Below are positions 42,022-51,327 of a stretch of 64,000 nt of DNA, piece after piece (the stretch's first letter is position 1; each line of letters begins with the position of its first letter). A program made the position numbers and the translations under genes. This DNA comes from Actinomadura macrotermitis (GTDB taxonomy: Bacteria; Actinomycetota; Actinomycetes; Streptosporangiales; Streptosporangiaceae). The DNA is taken from assembly GCF_009604375.1 (NCBI RefSeq), contig NZ_WEGH01000001.1, positions 1,860,001 through 1,924,000 of the forward strand, written 5' to 3'. Below the pieces are notes generated by a model, which was given only the letters and a program-made list of their open reading frames with translations, ran no database searches and was not told the DNA's origin.

Positions 42022-42390
42022 CTAGGACTGCGCCTCCGGGAAGAGCCGCTCGACCAGCTCCCGGCGCCACCGCTGGACGTCCCCGCCCTGCCCGGCCGGG
42101 GGCAGCACGGCCAGGCCGCCCTTGGCGGCGGCGAGCAGCACCGCCACCCCGTCCGCCACCTCGACCTCGGCGGGCCCGTTCAGGCCGGTTGCGGCCATCC
42201 GCTGCGCGACGGCGCCGAGCACCCGCGCCCAGCCCTGCCCGAGATAGGGCGGCAGTCCGGTGGCGCGCAGCTCCGGCAGCCCGCGCTCGGCGAGCCCGAG
42301 CGTGCGCAGTTCCAACCCGTCCGGCCGTTCGGCCCCCACGATCCTGACCTCGCCGCGCACGCCGCTCTCCTCGCTCATGTCAGCACTCAT
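42022..42390 (-). CDS. Hypothetical protein
   Basis: This is a 122-residue protein from ATG 42390 (ATG 42378 is possible). It has no signal peptide, membrane segment or recognised motif. The sequence is alpha/beta with GLPELRATGLPPYLGQGWAR in the middle and RWRRELVERLFPEAQ at the end. It is 11 bases upstream of the enoyl-CoA hydratase in the same direction and probably co-transcribed with it. Codon use looks like that of its neighbours. Confidence 0.6.
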   Translation of the reverse strand: MSADMSEESGVRGEVRIVGAERPDGLELRTLGLAERGLPELRATGLPPYLGQGWARVLGAVAQRMAATGLNGPAEVEVADGVAVLLAAAKGGLAVLPPAGQGGDVQRWRRELVERLFPEAQS

Positions 42391-42515
42391 AGCCCATGTC
42401 CGCCCTCATCACGGCCCCGCCCCGGCGACGGTACGCGGTGACGCGGGTCACCCGCCGCAGGTCACGGATCGACCTACCCGCACCACCAGCCTCGCTGTAC
42501 GGATAAATTACGACA

Positions 42516-43307
42516 GTGAATTGGGCCGTGACGACGTACGACACCGCGTTCGGGTACGTCTCCGCGCATGGCGCGCCCCTGGTCGACCTGCTCGACCCGC
42601 AGCCGGGCGAGAAGGTCATCGACCTCGGCTGCGGTGCCGGCGCCTTCACCGCGGAGATCGCCGAGCGCGGCGCCGAGGTGCTGGGCATCGACGGCTCGCC
42701 GGAGATGATCGCCCAGGCGACCGCGCTGCACCCGGGGCTGTCCTTCGCCATCGGGGACGCGCACTGCTTCACCACCAGCGAGTCCTTCGACGCGGTCGCC
42801 TCCAACGCGGCGCTGCACTGGATGACCCGCGACCCCGACGCGGTGATCGCCCGGGTGCACGAGGCGCTGCGGCCGGGCGGCCGGTTCGTCGGCGAGCTCG
42901 GCGGCGCGGGCAACTGCGCCGAGCTGATCGCGGCGATGCAGACCGCGTGGCGGGTGTTCGGGCTCGGCGAGCCCGAGCTGCCCTGGTACTTCCCGAGCCC
43001 GGCCGAGTACGCGACCCGGCTGGAGGACGGCGGGTTCACCGTGCGGCTGCTGGAGCACGCCGAGCGGCCGACCCGGATGGTGGAGGGGCCCGACGGCGCC
43101 GCGGACTGGGTGCGGGTGTACGCGCGCTCCGCGCTCGCCGACGTGCCGCCCGAGATGGTCGGCCCGCTGCTGGCGCGGGTGAACGAGCTGGCCGCGCCGG
43201 CGCTGCGCCGCGAGTCGGGGTGGGTCGCCGACTACGTGCGGCTGCGGTTCGCCGCCGTCCGCAAGCCCGACGGCTCCGCCCCGATGCCGGAGGGCCCCCA
43301 GCTCTAA
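42516..43307 (+). CDS. SAM-dependent methyltransferase
   Basis: This is a 263-residue class I methyltransferase starting at GTG 42516. Motif I, VIDLGCGAGAF (about 38-48), binds SAM. GIDGSPEMI follows as the acidic loop, and SNAALHWM and LRPGGRFVGELGG are motifs IV-VI. The pattern resembles trans-aconitate methyltransferase and related small-molecule enzymes. Substrate unknown. It is divergent from the gene at 42390 and 10 bases ahead of the CysRS-like gene. Confidence 0.85.
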   Translation: MNWAVTTYDTAFGYVSAHGAPLVDLLDPQPGEKVIDLGCGAGAFTAEIAERGAEVLGIDGSPEMIAQATALHPGLSFAIGDAHCFTTSESFDAVASNAALHWMTRDPDAVIARVHEALRPGGRFVGELGGAGNCAELIAAMQTAWRVFGLGEPELPWYFPSPAEYATRLEDGGFTVRLLEHAERPTRMVEGPDGAADWVRVYARSALADVPPEMVGPLLARVNELAAPALRRESGWVADYVRLRFAAVRKPDGSAPMPEGPQL

Positions 43308-43317
43308 GGTTGTGGAC

Positions 43318-44037
43318 ATGCTGCGACTGCACGACCACCGCACCGGCGAGCTCGTCCCTCTGCCGCCCGGCCCGGCGCTGCGGATCGAGGTGCTGGAGCG
43401 GGCCGGGTTCCGCGCGCTGGTCACCGCCGACCTGCTGCGGCGGGTGGCCGAGCGGCAGGGGCGGCGGGTGCGGTTGAACTCCAGCCCTTACTTCGCCGCG
43501 CAGGACCAGGAGTGGCACGAGCTCGGCATCGTCCCTTTCCACACCTATGAGTGGGAGGAGGTCCCCGACGGCCTGCCGGACGCCGACGTCTACGTCCAGA
43601 GCGGCCCGTCCTTCCGCATGCCCGAGGCGCCCGACGCGCTCTGCCTGCGGATCCCCTACGAGACGGGCGAGTGGTACTCGACGATGGCCAACACCAGCTG
43701 GAGCGCGATCTACGCGCGTCTGGGCTTCCTGGAGGGCCATTACCGCGAGCCCATGGCGCTGACTAGTGAGAAGTACGTCGCGGCCTTGAACCGGCTGGAC
43801 CGCTGGCGCAAGCTGGTCGCCCGGTGGGCGGGCAGCCCGGGCCGCCCGATGAACCGCGAGTACGTCGCCGAGGCCGAGGCGGCGCTCGCGAACGACCTGG
43901 ACTCGGCGACGGCGCTGGACGTCCTGGACCGCCTCGCGGACGATCCGCGCGTGGAGCCGGGCGCGAAGGTGGAGACGTTCATCCGCATCGATCTGCTGCT
44001 CGGCCTGAACGTCGTCGCCGACATCGGCCGCGCCTGA
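43318..44037 (+). CDS. Degenerate cysteinyl-tRNA synthetase-like protein
   Basis: This is a 239-residue protein. ATG 43318 has AAGG eight bases upstream; GTG 43312 is too close to it. The start MLRLHDHRTGELVPL and the stretch LVTADLLRRVAERQGRRVRL resemble the N-terminus of CysRS, and ALANDLDSATALDVLDRLAD with GAKVETFIRIDLLLGLNV resembles its C-terminal DALR region. The HIGH signature, zinc ligands and KMSKS loop are absent and the protein is half the usual length. It therefore cannot charge tRNA in the known way. It could bind tRNA or act as a regulator. Confidence 0.65.
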   Translation: MLRLHDHRTGELVPLPPGPALRIEVLERAGFRALVTADLLRRVAERQGRRVRLNSSPYFAAQDQEWHELGIVPFHTYEWEEVPDGLPDADVYVQSGPSFRMPEAPDALCLRIPYETGEWYSTMANTSWSAIYARLGFLEGHYREPMALTSEKYVAALNRLDRWRKLVARWAGSPGRPMNREYVAEAEAALANDLDSATALDVLDRLADDPRVEPGAKVETFIRIDLLLGLNVVADIGRA

Positions 44038-44159
44038 CCCGAAACCCCCATCTGCCCCCGAAAACCCTCGTTGACCTGGCACATCGGGACGTTACCCGAA
44101 CCGCCCGCGCGGGCCGGGGCGTCGCCGCTACCGTGCTGGAGCGACCTGAGGGGAGAACG

Positions 44160-44711
44160 ATGGTCCGGGGCTGGATCGGTGCGCCGCTGGGGGCGGCGCT
44201 GCTGGCCGGCGGCTGCGCGCCGTCGCCGGCGGCGCCGGGCGCACCGCGTCCAGGCACCCTGCGTCCGGGCGGCACGCCGGCCGCGGCCGCCGCGGCCGTC
44301 CCGGACGCGGGCGCGGACGGCCCCGCCCTTCAGGTCCTCGGCCAGTACCGGCGGTTCCACCAGGTGTTCGAGTACACCCTGGAGACCGGCGACCCGGGCC
44401 GCGTGCCCGAGGTCGCCACGGGTACGGCGGCGGCGCGGCTGCTCGCGGCGGTGCGGGCCAACCGCCGCGCCGGGGTGGTCCAGCGCGGCCACGCGGTGCC
44501 GCACCCGCGGCTGCTGGCCCGGCGGGCGGCGACGGCGGACGTGCTGGACTGCGCGACCGCCTCGGGTCTGTGGACCTTCCGGATCCGCTCCGGCGCCCAG
44601 GTGGGGAGGGCGCCGGAGCCCGGCCGTTATCTGCTGTACGCGCGGCTCGTCCGGTCCGGCGGCGTGTGGCGGGTCGACTCGGTCACCTATCCGCGGGACC
44701 ACCGGTGCTGA
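44160..44711 (+). CDS. Lipoprotein of unknown function
   Basis: This is a 183-residue protein starting at ATG 44160 behind GGGGAGAACG. The signal peptide ends in lipobox LAGGC (Cys at about 19). A Pro/Ala-rich linker precedes a 130-residue domain (LQVLGQYRRFHQVFEYTLET to VWRVDSVTYPRDHRC) with the look of an NTF2-like cone fold. Its stop overlaps the next start by seven bases, so the pair is probably one transcript. Function is not recognisable. Confidence 0.75.
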   Translation: MVRGWIGAPLGAALLAGGCAPSPAAPGAPRPGTLRPGGTPAAAAAAVPDAGADGPALQVLGQYRRFHQVFEYTLETGDPGRVPEVATGTAAARLLAAVRANRRAGVVQRGHAVPHPRLLARRAATADVLDCATASGLWTFRIRSGAQVGRAPEPGRYLLYARLVRSGGVWRVDSVTYPRDHRC

Positions 44712-45391
44712 GCGCGGCCCTGCTCCTCGCGCCGGCCGCCGCGGCGGTGCCCGCGGACGCCGGCTGCACGGGCGGCTCGCCGTGGCTGTGCACCGTCGCG
44801 GTGGCGGGCCACCACGCGCCGGCCGCGGCCGGTGCGGCCCCGCGGGCCGAGGCCGAGCCGATGTGCGCGGAGGGCGGCGGCGCCGACCACTGCGCCATGC
44901 ACTTCGTGACGCCGCGCGTCGCGACCGCCGACGTCGTCCAGATGGCGCGGGCCGGGTTCGCCCTGCCGGCGCCGCGCCCGCACACCAGCCCCGCGCGGCG
45001 CACCTGGGTGGGGCTGCCGACGTTCCTGTGGGTCGACGCCGGCGCCTGGCGCGAGCGGCGGGCGTCGGTGACGGTCGACGGCCAGACCGTCACCATGACC
45101 GGGCGCCCGGTGCGCGTCGACTGGGACCTCGGCGAGGCGTCGCTGTCCTGCGACGGCCCGGGGACGCCGTACCGGCGCGGCGCGGTGCCGTCCTGCGCGC
45201 ACACCTTCGGGCGGGCGGCGGCGCGGCCGTATCCGGTCACCGCGACCGTCCGGTACGCGGTGGCCTGGACGTGCACGGGCGCGTGCGACGCGCCGGGCGG
45301 CACGGTGGGGATGCTGCCGGCGCGGGCGGGCCTGCGGGTCGCGGTGGGCGAGATCCAGACAGCCGCCGTGCAGACCGGTTCCGGTCGCTGA
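44705..45391 (+). CDS. Secreted protein, beta-rich, unknown function
   Basis: This is a 228-residue protein starting at GTG 44705 inside the end of the preceding gene. A short signal peptide (about 1-15, SAALLLAPAAAAVPA) is followed by a Cys-containing linker and a domain with TWVGLPTFLWVDAGAWRERR and VTVDGQTVTMTGRPVRVDWD. Six or more cysteines suggest disulfides. This domain recurs in exported actinobacterial proteins, often next to a small lipoprotein as here. No catalytic residues are evident. Confidence 0.75.
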   Translation: MLSAALLLAPAAAAVPADAGCTGGSPWLCTVAVAGHHAPAAAGAAPRAEAEPMCAEGGGADHCAMHFVTPRVATADVVQMARAGFALPAPRPHTSPARRTWVGLPTFLWVDAGAWRERRASVTVDGQTVTMTGRPVRVDWDLGEASLSCDGPGTPYRRGAVPSCAHTFGRAAARPYPVTATVRYAVAWTCTGACDAPGGTVGMLPARAGLRVAVGEIQTAAVQTGSGR

Positions 45392-45558
45392 CCCACCCCC
45401 CTGAATATTCGGGCATCGCCCCACAAACCTCTCAGGGCGACATATCCCACTAAATCCTCATCTTGACGCTCGTGCACCGGAGCTGTTTGCCTGCTTCCCG
45501 ACCGGATCGACCCGATCTGCTTGGTCCGGGTCCCCCACCCACGAAAGGCTGCAGCAGG

Positions 45559-46656
45559 GTGCGCCTCTCCTCCCCTCGCCTCATGCTCGCGGGCGCCGCT
45601 GTCGGCGCCGTCGCGGTGGCGTCCGGCGTCGCCGTCGCCGCCACCTCCGGCCCGTCCACGCCCGCCCGGCCCGCCTCGGCCCGGCTCGCGGCCGACCCGG
45701 CGGGCGACGGGCTGGAGGTCGGCCGGCCCGGCGAGGCCCCCGCCGACGTCGAGAAGTTCTGGACGCCGGCCCGCATCAAGGCCGCCAAGCCGCTCACCCC
45801 GCAGGCCGCCAAGGCCGGCCGCGCGTCCGCGCCGCAACTGGCCGCGCTCGCCGCCGAGCCGGGCGCCAAGGGCGACCCGACGCTGCCCGAGGACTCCCCC
45901 GACGCCCTGTCGTCGCGGGTCTCCGCCGCGTCGGTGAAGACGGTGAAGACGGCCCGGCAGTGGACCCGGCACAAGAAGCCGCCGGCGCGCACGATCGGCA
46001 AGCTGTTCGGCGTGGACAGCCAGAACCGCCTCTACACCTGCAGCGCGACCGTCATCAGCTCGCGCAACAAGCGGACGGTGTGGACGGCCGGGCACTGCGT
46101 GCACTCCGGTCACGGCGGCACCGCGGGCTTCTCCAGGAAGCTGACGTTCCGCCCGGACTACATCAACGGCAAGTCCTACGGAACCTGGACCGCCGACTAC
46201 ATGGTGGTCGACAAGCGCTGGGCCAACGGCGCCGACCCGTCCTACGACGTCGCGGCGTTCACCGTCCGCAAGTACCGGGGCAAGGGCATCCAGTACTACA
46301 CCGGCAGCCAGGGCTACAACTTCGGCTACAAGAAGCGGTCGTACCCGATGTACGCGTTCGGGTACCCGGCGCGCGCGCTGCCTTCCAAGAAGCCGATGAA
46401 CTCCAACCGGCTCTGGTACTGCTCGGGCAAGACCTACGGCATCCGCTACACCGCGGGCGGGCCCGTCCACCTGGGCATGGACTGCACGATGGGCAACGGC
46501 GCGTCCGGCGGGCCGTGGCTCTACGGGCTGAAGTCCAACGGCCTCGGCCGGATCGTCGGCGTCAACAGCATGCACTCCGACCGCAAGGCCGAGATGTACT
46601 CGCCGTACCACGGCTCGGCCGCGGCGGCCGTCTACCGGAAAGCCGCCGCGTTGTAG
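45559..46656 (+). CDS. Secreted trypsin-like serine protease
   Basis: This is a 365-residue protein. GTG 45559 fits the signal peptide start (RLSSPRLMLAGAAVGAVAVA); the frame continues upstream but without a ribosome site. Residues 35-155 look like a propeptide (many Ala and Lys). The protease domain has TAGHC (H179), SYDVAAF (D230) and GNGASGGPW (S316), a complete chymotrypsin-family triad. It resembles secreted glutamyl-endopeptidase-like or trypsin-like enzymes of actinomycetes. The protein substrate is unknown. Confidence 0.88.
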   Translation: MRLSSPRLMLAGAAVGAVAVASGVAVAATSGPSTPARPASARLAADPAGDGLEVGRPGEAPADVEKFWTPARIKAAKPLTPQAAKAGRASAPQLAALAAEPGAKGDPTLPEDSPDALSSRVSAASVKTVKTARQWTRHKKPPARTIGKLFGVDSQNRLYTCSATVISSRNKRTVWTAGHCVHSGHGGTAGFSRKLTFRPDYINGKSYGTWTADYMVVDKRWANGADPSYDVAAFTVRKYRGKGIQYYTGSQGYNFGYKKRSYPMYAFGYPARALPSKKPMNSNRLWYCSGKTYGIRYTAGGPVHLGMDCTMGNGASGGPWLYGLKSNGLGRIVGVNSMHSDRKAEMYSPYHGSAAAAVYRKAAAL

Positions 46657-46759
46657 AAGCAGTTGTAAAACCACGGGTGTCCGATGACCCAAATGTGATC
46701 TAGCTCTATCAGGATCTTCCTGTCCCCGTACGCCCCGCAAGGACAGGGAGCCCCACTAC

Positions 46760-48253
46760 GTGACTGGCATGGGCCGGATGGCCGGGATCCTCGCAGGCGG
46801 CGCCGTCATGGTGGCCGCCTGCCTGGTTCCCGGAACCGCACAGGCCGCACCCCCGAAGATCACGTGGCACCAGTGCGCCGACGACAGGTCGGTGCAGTGC
46901 GGCACGCTCGGCGTGCCGATCGACCGGAGCCGGCCGCAGGCCGGCAGTATCAAGATCGCGGTGGCCCGGCTGCGGGCCGCCGACCCCAAGCGCCGCCTCG
47001 GCACGCTGCTGGTGAACCCCGGCGGGCCGGGCGGCTCGGGCGTGGACATGGTCCTGGACCGGGCGGGCCTGTCCAAGCAGGTCCGCCAGCGCTACGACAT
47101 CGTGGGCTTCGACCCCCGCGGCGTCGGCGCCAGCAACCCCGTCAGCTGCGGCAAGGTCGGGAAGGCGCCCCGCGACTTCCCGCGCAACCAGGCCGAGTTC
47201 GCCGCGCGCAAGGCGTTCGGCGCGAAGCTGTACCAGGCCTGCCGCGCCAGGACGGGCCCGCTGTACGACCACCTCGGCCAGACCGACGTCGCGCTCGACA
47301 TGGACGCCATCCGTGACGCGCTCGGCGAGCAGAAGATCTCGTTCTACGGCATCTCCTACGGGACCTGGCTCGGGCAGCGCTACGCCGAGCTGTTCCCGTG
47401 GCGGCTGTCGCGGCTGACGCTCGACAGCACGATGGACCACAGCGTCGCCGGCGCCGGGCGGTTCTCCGCCGACGAGGCGCGCGGCCTGGAGGAGGGCTAC
47501 CGGCAGTTCGCCAAGTGGTGCCCCACCTCCAAGTACTGCGCGCTGCGCGGCAAGAACCCGGTGAAGGTGCTGGACGCGCTGATGGTCCGCGCCGAGCGCG
47601 GCACCCTGCACGAGATCGACGACCCCAAGGTCCGCCTTGAGGTCTTCGGCCTCGCCCGCATGGTGCAGACGACCATGTACGACCCGCTCGCCTGGGCCGA
47701 GCTCAGCGAGGAGCTGCGCGAGCTGTCGCGGCAGAAGGTCCGCAAGGTCGCCAAGGTCGACACCACCGGCGACCACGACGGCATGTTCAGCGGCATCCTG
47801 TGCGCGGACTGGGCGTTTCCCGTCCGCGACTACAAGGAGCTGGCGGCGGTCCGTGCCGAGTCCCGGCGCGCGGCCCCGCACGTGCGGCTGAACCCGCTGG
47901 CCGACGACGCCTTCATCGCCTGCCTCGGCCGTCCGGCGAAGCCGCTGGACCCGCAGCGGCCGTCGTTCGTCAAGTTCGCCCCGCCGAGCCTCATCGTGAG
48001 CGGGACGGGCGACCCGGCGACGGTGCGTCCGTGGGCGGTCAACGTCAACCGGCAGACCAGCCGGTCGGCGCTGCTGACCTACCAGGGCACCGGTCACGGC
48101 GTGTACGCGCTCAGCCCGTGCGCGCGCACCGCCGTCGACGCCTACCTGCTGACCGGCAGGCAGCCGAAGGCGGGCGCGACCTGCCCGGCGGTCCGGCCGG
48201 ACTTCTCGCAGGCGTACGCCAGGCGCGCGCCGCAGGGACCGAAGCGCTTCTAG
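46760..48253 (+). CDS. Secreted tripeptidyl aminopeptidase-like alpha/beta hydrolase
   Basis: This is a 497-residue protein starting at GTG 46760 with GGGAG upstream. The signal peptide covers about 1-29 (LVPGTAQAA). The oxyanion loop NPGGPGGSG, nucleophile elbow GISYGTW (S199), D418 in GTGDPAT and H446 in GTGHGVY complete a triad. Length and motifs match the SlpD/SlpE and TAP family, which release tripeptides or short peptides outside the cell. It lies right after a serine protease, so the two may act in sequence on extracellular protein. Confidence 0.88.
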   Translation: MTGMGRMAGILAGGAVMVAACLVPGTAQAAPPKITWHQCADDRSVQCGTLGVPIDRSRPQAGSIKIAVARLRAADPKRRLGTLLVNPGGPGGSGVDMVLDRAGLSKQVRQRYDIVGFDPRGVGASNPVSCGKVGKAPRDFPRNQAEFAARKAFGAKLYQACRARTGPLYDHLGQTDVALDMDAIRDALGEQKISFYGISYGTWLGQRYAELFPWRLSRLTLDSTMDHSVAGAGRFSADEARGLEEGYRQFAKWCPTSKYCALRGKNPVKVLDALMVRAERGTLHEIDDPKVRLEVFGLARMVQTTMYDPLAWAELSEELRELSRQKVRKVAKVDTTGDHDGMFSGILCADWAFPVRDYKELAAVRAESRRAAPHVRLNPLADDAFIACLGRPAKPLDPQRPSFVKFAPPSLIVSGTGDPATVRPWAVNVNRQTSRSALLTYQGTGHGVYALSPCARTAVDAYLLTGRQPKAGATCPAVRPDFSQAYARRAPQGPKRF

Positions 48254-50133
48254 CCGGCCTCGGTGGCGGAGCCGTCCTCGACCAGGTCCGCCATGGACCT
48301 GGCGAAGACGTAGGCGGTGCCGCCGCCGGGCTGGTCGAACCAGGGGACCGCGATGCCGGTCAGCGCCCGCACCGGGCGCTGCAGCCGGTAGGCGCGGTAG
48401 GGCCGGTTCGCCCAGTCCGGCGGCAGCGACCGCCGCTCGAACGGCGTCCCCTCGGCGTAGGCGACGTTGCCGGCGGGGTCGCCGTACCGGTCGACGACGG
48501 TCCCGGCGGGCACCTCGATCTCCCGCTGGTCCCGGAACAGGTTGAGCGGCGGCTCGCCGTCCAGCGGCTCGATGGGACGGCGCCGGAACGGCACCAGCAG
48601 CGTGCGGCCGAGCAGGTGCGCGGCGGCGTCGTCGGAGGAGTCGAAGGCGACCTCCTTCAGCCGCTCGCCGCCGACGTACTTGAACACCCTCCAGCGGCCG
48701 CCCTCCTCCAGCAGGCACCAGGCGCCCTCGCGGGTGCCGCCGATCCGGTAGGCGTCGGGTTCGACGCCGAGCTCGGCGAGGCGGCGGGCGGCCCGCGCGG
48801 GCCAGTCGGTGCGCAGCCGCGGCGGCTCGTCGCGGCCGGTCACCGCCGCGATCGCCGCGCCCATCGTCTCCTCGCCGACGGCCGGCGGCACGAACCCGCG
48901 CGCGCGGGCGTGCGCGACCAGCTCCGGCTCGGGCGGGACGCCGTGCTCGGCCAGGTAGTAGGCGACGGCGCCCGGCCACGTCCAGTGCCCGTCGGTGTGG
49001 AAGGTCAGCGGCACCCGGTCGCCGCGCGAGGCGTCGATCTGGTCCGGGCCGGACGACCGCGCGGCCATCACGACCGGCGCGGCCCGCAGGTACTCCAGCA
49101 GCGGGCCGGCCTCGTCGGCCGGCACCTCCGGCCGCGACACCGACGGGTTCTCCCCGTTCGGGCCGATCTGGTCGAACACCCGGGCCTGCCGCATCCCGGC
49201 CGGCTCGGCGGGCTGCGCGGGCTCGGGGTGCGGCGCATCCGCCGCGTGGGGAGCCGTCTCCAGGATGCGCGTCATCCAGTCGGGGACCTCGCCGCCGGGG
49301 AACCGCTCCAGCTCGCGGCGGACGTCCCCGGCGCCCGGCGCCCGGTTCCACGGCGGCTCGCGGTCGTAGGTGTAGGAGGCGCGGCAGCGCACGCCGCCCT
49401 CTTCGTACAGCAGCTCGAAGTCCATCCGCCACCACGTGCGGCCCTGGAAGCCGTGCGTGCCCGCGCGCAGCCGGTCCAGCAGCACCGCGACGGCCGGCGA
49501 CGGCGTCCACGCGCCCATCGTCCCGTCCGCCAGGTAGGCCATCGGCGGCGGGAACTCCACATGGTCGCCGCACGCCTGGTAGTACCCGAAGATCTTCCGC
49601 CAGAGCGGCGGGCCCTGGTCGGCGGCCAGCAGCGTGAACCGGTTCGACAGCAGCTCCATCTGCTCGACCGGGTTCAGCGGCTCGGCGTGCTCGCCGGCCC
49701 GGTAGACCGGCTCGCGGCCCTCCAGCCGGTCGCGCAGCCACTCGGGCACGTGCGCGCCGTCGCGCGGCAGCACGATCTGGTCGCGCGTCCAGGCGTCCCG
49801 CTCCAGCGGCGGGTCCCACATCGGGTCGAAGTCGTAGTTGTAGTAGGGCTGGGCGGCGTCCGGCTCGACCAGGAACGTCACCGAGAACCAGGTGCCCTGC
49901 TCCGACAGGTAGTGCGCGCGGCGCAGCCGGGCCAGCAGGTCGGCCAGGCCGCCGGGCGGCTGCTCGGCGGTGATGATCTGCCCGTCGGCGGTCAGCGCGG
50001 TCAGCGTCAGCCGGTCGGCGGCGACGGTCGCCTGGCAGCGCAGGCCGAGCCGCTGCCAGCCGGGCGGGGCGCCGTCGCGCACCAGGCGCACGATCCGCCG
50101 CTCCAGCTCCGTGATCTCGTCCTGGTCCGCCAC
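48250..50133 (-). CDS. TNT-domain (NAD+ glycohydrolase-type) toxin-like protein
   Basis: This is a 627-residue protein. GTG 50133 has GAGGAGGGG about 11 bases upstream. The C-terminal 110 residues (about 515-627) match the tuberculosis necrotizing toxin domain: VVDRYGDPAGNVAYAEGTPF, ERRSLPPDW, YRAYRLQRPVRALTGIAVPW and QPGGGTAYVF. TNT domains hydrolyse NAD+. The N-terminal 500 residues have repeated acidic/aromatic blocks (FDPMWDPP, PPPMAYLADGTMG, TWPGAVAYYLAEHG) without a secretion signal, WXG100 or repeat shaft. No neighbouring gene is an obvious immunity protein. It may act inside the producing cell or be exported by an unknown route. Confidence 0.8.
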   Translation of the reverse strand: MADQDEITELERRIVRLVRDGAPPGWQRLGLRCQATVAADRLTLTALTADGQIITAEQPPGGLADLLARLRRAHYLSEQGTWFSVTFLVEPDAAQPYYNYDFDPMWDPPLERDAWTRDQIVLPRDGAHVPEWLRDRLEGREPVYRAGEHAEPLNPVEQMELLSNRFTLLAADQGPPLWRKIFGYYQACGDHVEFPPPMAYLADGTMGAWTPSPAVAVLLDRLRAGTHGFQGRTWWRMDFELLYEEGGVRCRASYTYDREPPWNRAPGAGDVRRELERFPGGEVPDWMTRILETAPHAADAPHPEPAQPAEPAGMRQARVFDQIGPNGENPSVSRPEVPADEAGPLLEYLRAAPVVMAARSSGPDQIDASRGDRVPLTFHTDGHWTWPGAVAYYLAEHGVPPEPELVAHARARGFVPPAVGEETMGAAIAAVTGRDEPPRLRTDWPARAARRLAELGVEPDAYRIGGTREGAWCLLEEGGRWRVFKYVGGERLKEVAFDSSDDAAAHLLGRTLLVPFRRRPIEPLDGEPPLNLFRDQREIEVPAGTVVDRYGDPAGNVAYAEGTPFERRSLPPDWANRPYRAYRLQRPVRALTGIAVPWFDQPGGGTAYVFARSMADLVEDGSATEAG

Positions 50134-50225
50134 CGGCCTATGCCCCTCCTCGCGCACCACACAGTATCCGGGCGCACGGGAAGGCGCGCGCCGCCGAACT
50201 CCCGCATCCCCTACGGTCGTGGGCT

Positions 50226-51326
50226 GTGACCCGCCTTCGCCGCCTCCTGCTCATCGCCCTGCCGGCGGTCCTGGTCCTGCTCGCCTCGGCCGTCGCCGGC
50301 ATCGGCTGGTACTTCTCCGGCGCCGCGACCGAGGTCGAGCACGGCCGCGCGTTCCGGTTCCGCATCGTGGACGCCCGCGACGGCACCGTCACCCTGCCGC
50401 GCGACCACACCACCGACCGGCCCGGCACGTGGGGGCTGGTGTGGCAGGGCGGCCGGGGCGTCCTCGGCGAGATCACCGCCGGGACCCGCGGCACCGTCAC
50501 CCGCCGCGTCGTCGCGGGCGCGCCGGTGAAGGGCGCGCGGGCCGTCATCGACCACTGGGTGTGGGCGGGCGACCCGCGCTCGGCCCTCGGGCTGGAGTAC
50601 CGGGACGTCCGCTACCCCTCCCGGCTCGGGCCGATGCCCGCCTGGTTCCTGCCCGCGCCCGGCCGGACGTGGGTGATCGCCGTGCACGGCCGCAACGCCG
50701 ACCGCGCCGAGACGTTCCGCGGGATGCGCGCCGTCCACGCGGCGGGCCTGCCGATGCTGTCGATCGCCTACCGCAACGACGAGGGCGCGCCGCCCTCCCC
50801 CGACCGGCGCAATCACCTCGGCGACACCGAGCGGCAGGACCTCGCCTCGGCGATCGGCTACGCCCGCGCGCAGGGCGCCGAGGGCGTCGTGCTGTACGGG
50901 TGGTCGATGGGCGGCGCGATGGCGATGCGGACGCTGCGCGACGACCGGTCGTTCGTGCGGGGCGTCGTCCTGGATTCGCCCGTCATGGACTGGACGGCCA
51001 CGCTGGACAAGCAGGGCGCGCAGCGGAACCTGCCGCAGCCCGTCACCTCCGTCGCCGAGCGCATCCTGCAGTGGCGGATCGGCATCGACCTGGCGGACTA
51101 CGACCAGCGCCGTTATGCCGCCGGGCTGAAGGTCCCGGTGCTGCTGTTCACCGCCGACGAGGACTGGACCGTCGCGAACGGGCCCGCCCTGCAGTACGCC
51201 CGCAGGGCGCCGGCCGGGCTGGTCACGCACGTCTCCGCGCCCGAGGCCGGCCACACCGACGCGTGGAACGTCGCCCCGGCCGCCTACGAGCGGACCGTGA
51301 CGACGTTCCTGCGCGGGCTGCGCTAG
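50226..51326 (+). CDS. Membrane-anchored alpha/beta hydrolase
   Basis: This is a 366-residue protein starting at GTG 50226. An N-terminal hydrophobic helix (about 7-28) anchors or exports it. The hydrolase domain has VIAVHGRNADRAE (oxyanion), GWSMGG (nucleophile S227), TADEDWTV (acid Asp) and a late His in EAGHTDAW. It belongs with the serine hydrolases of the BD-FAE/peptidase S9-like group. The physiological substrate is unknown. Its stop lies one base from the stop of the convergent esterase. Confidence 0.85.
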   Translation: MTRLRRLLLIALPAVLVLLASAVAGIGWYFSGAATEVEHGRAFRFRIVDARDGTVTLPRDHTTDRPGTWGLVWQGGRGVLGEITAGTRGTVTRRVVAGAPVKGARAVIDHWVWAGDPRSALGLEYRDVRYPSRLGPMPAWFLPAPGRTWVIAVHGRNADRAETFRGMRAVHAAGLPMLSIAYRNDEGAPPSPDRRNHLGDTERQDLASAIGYARAQGAEGVVLYGWSMGGAMAMRTLRDDRSFVRGVVLDSPVMDWTATLDKQGAQRNLPQPVTSVAERILQWRIGIDLADYDQRRYAAGLKVPVLLFTADEDWTVANGPALQYARRAPAGLVTHVSAPEAGHTDAWNVAPAAYERTVTTFLRGLR

Positions 51327-51327
51327 C

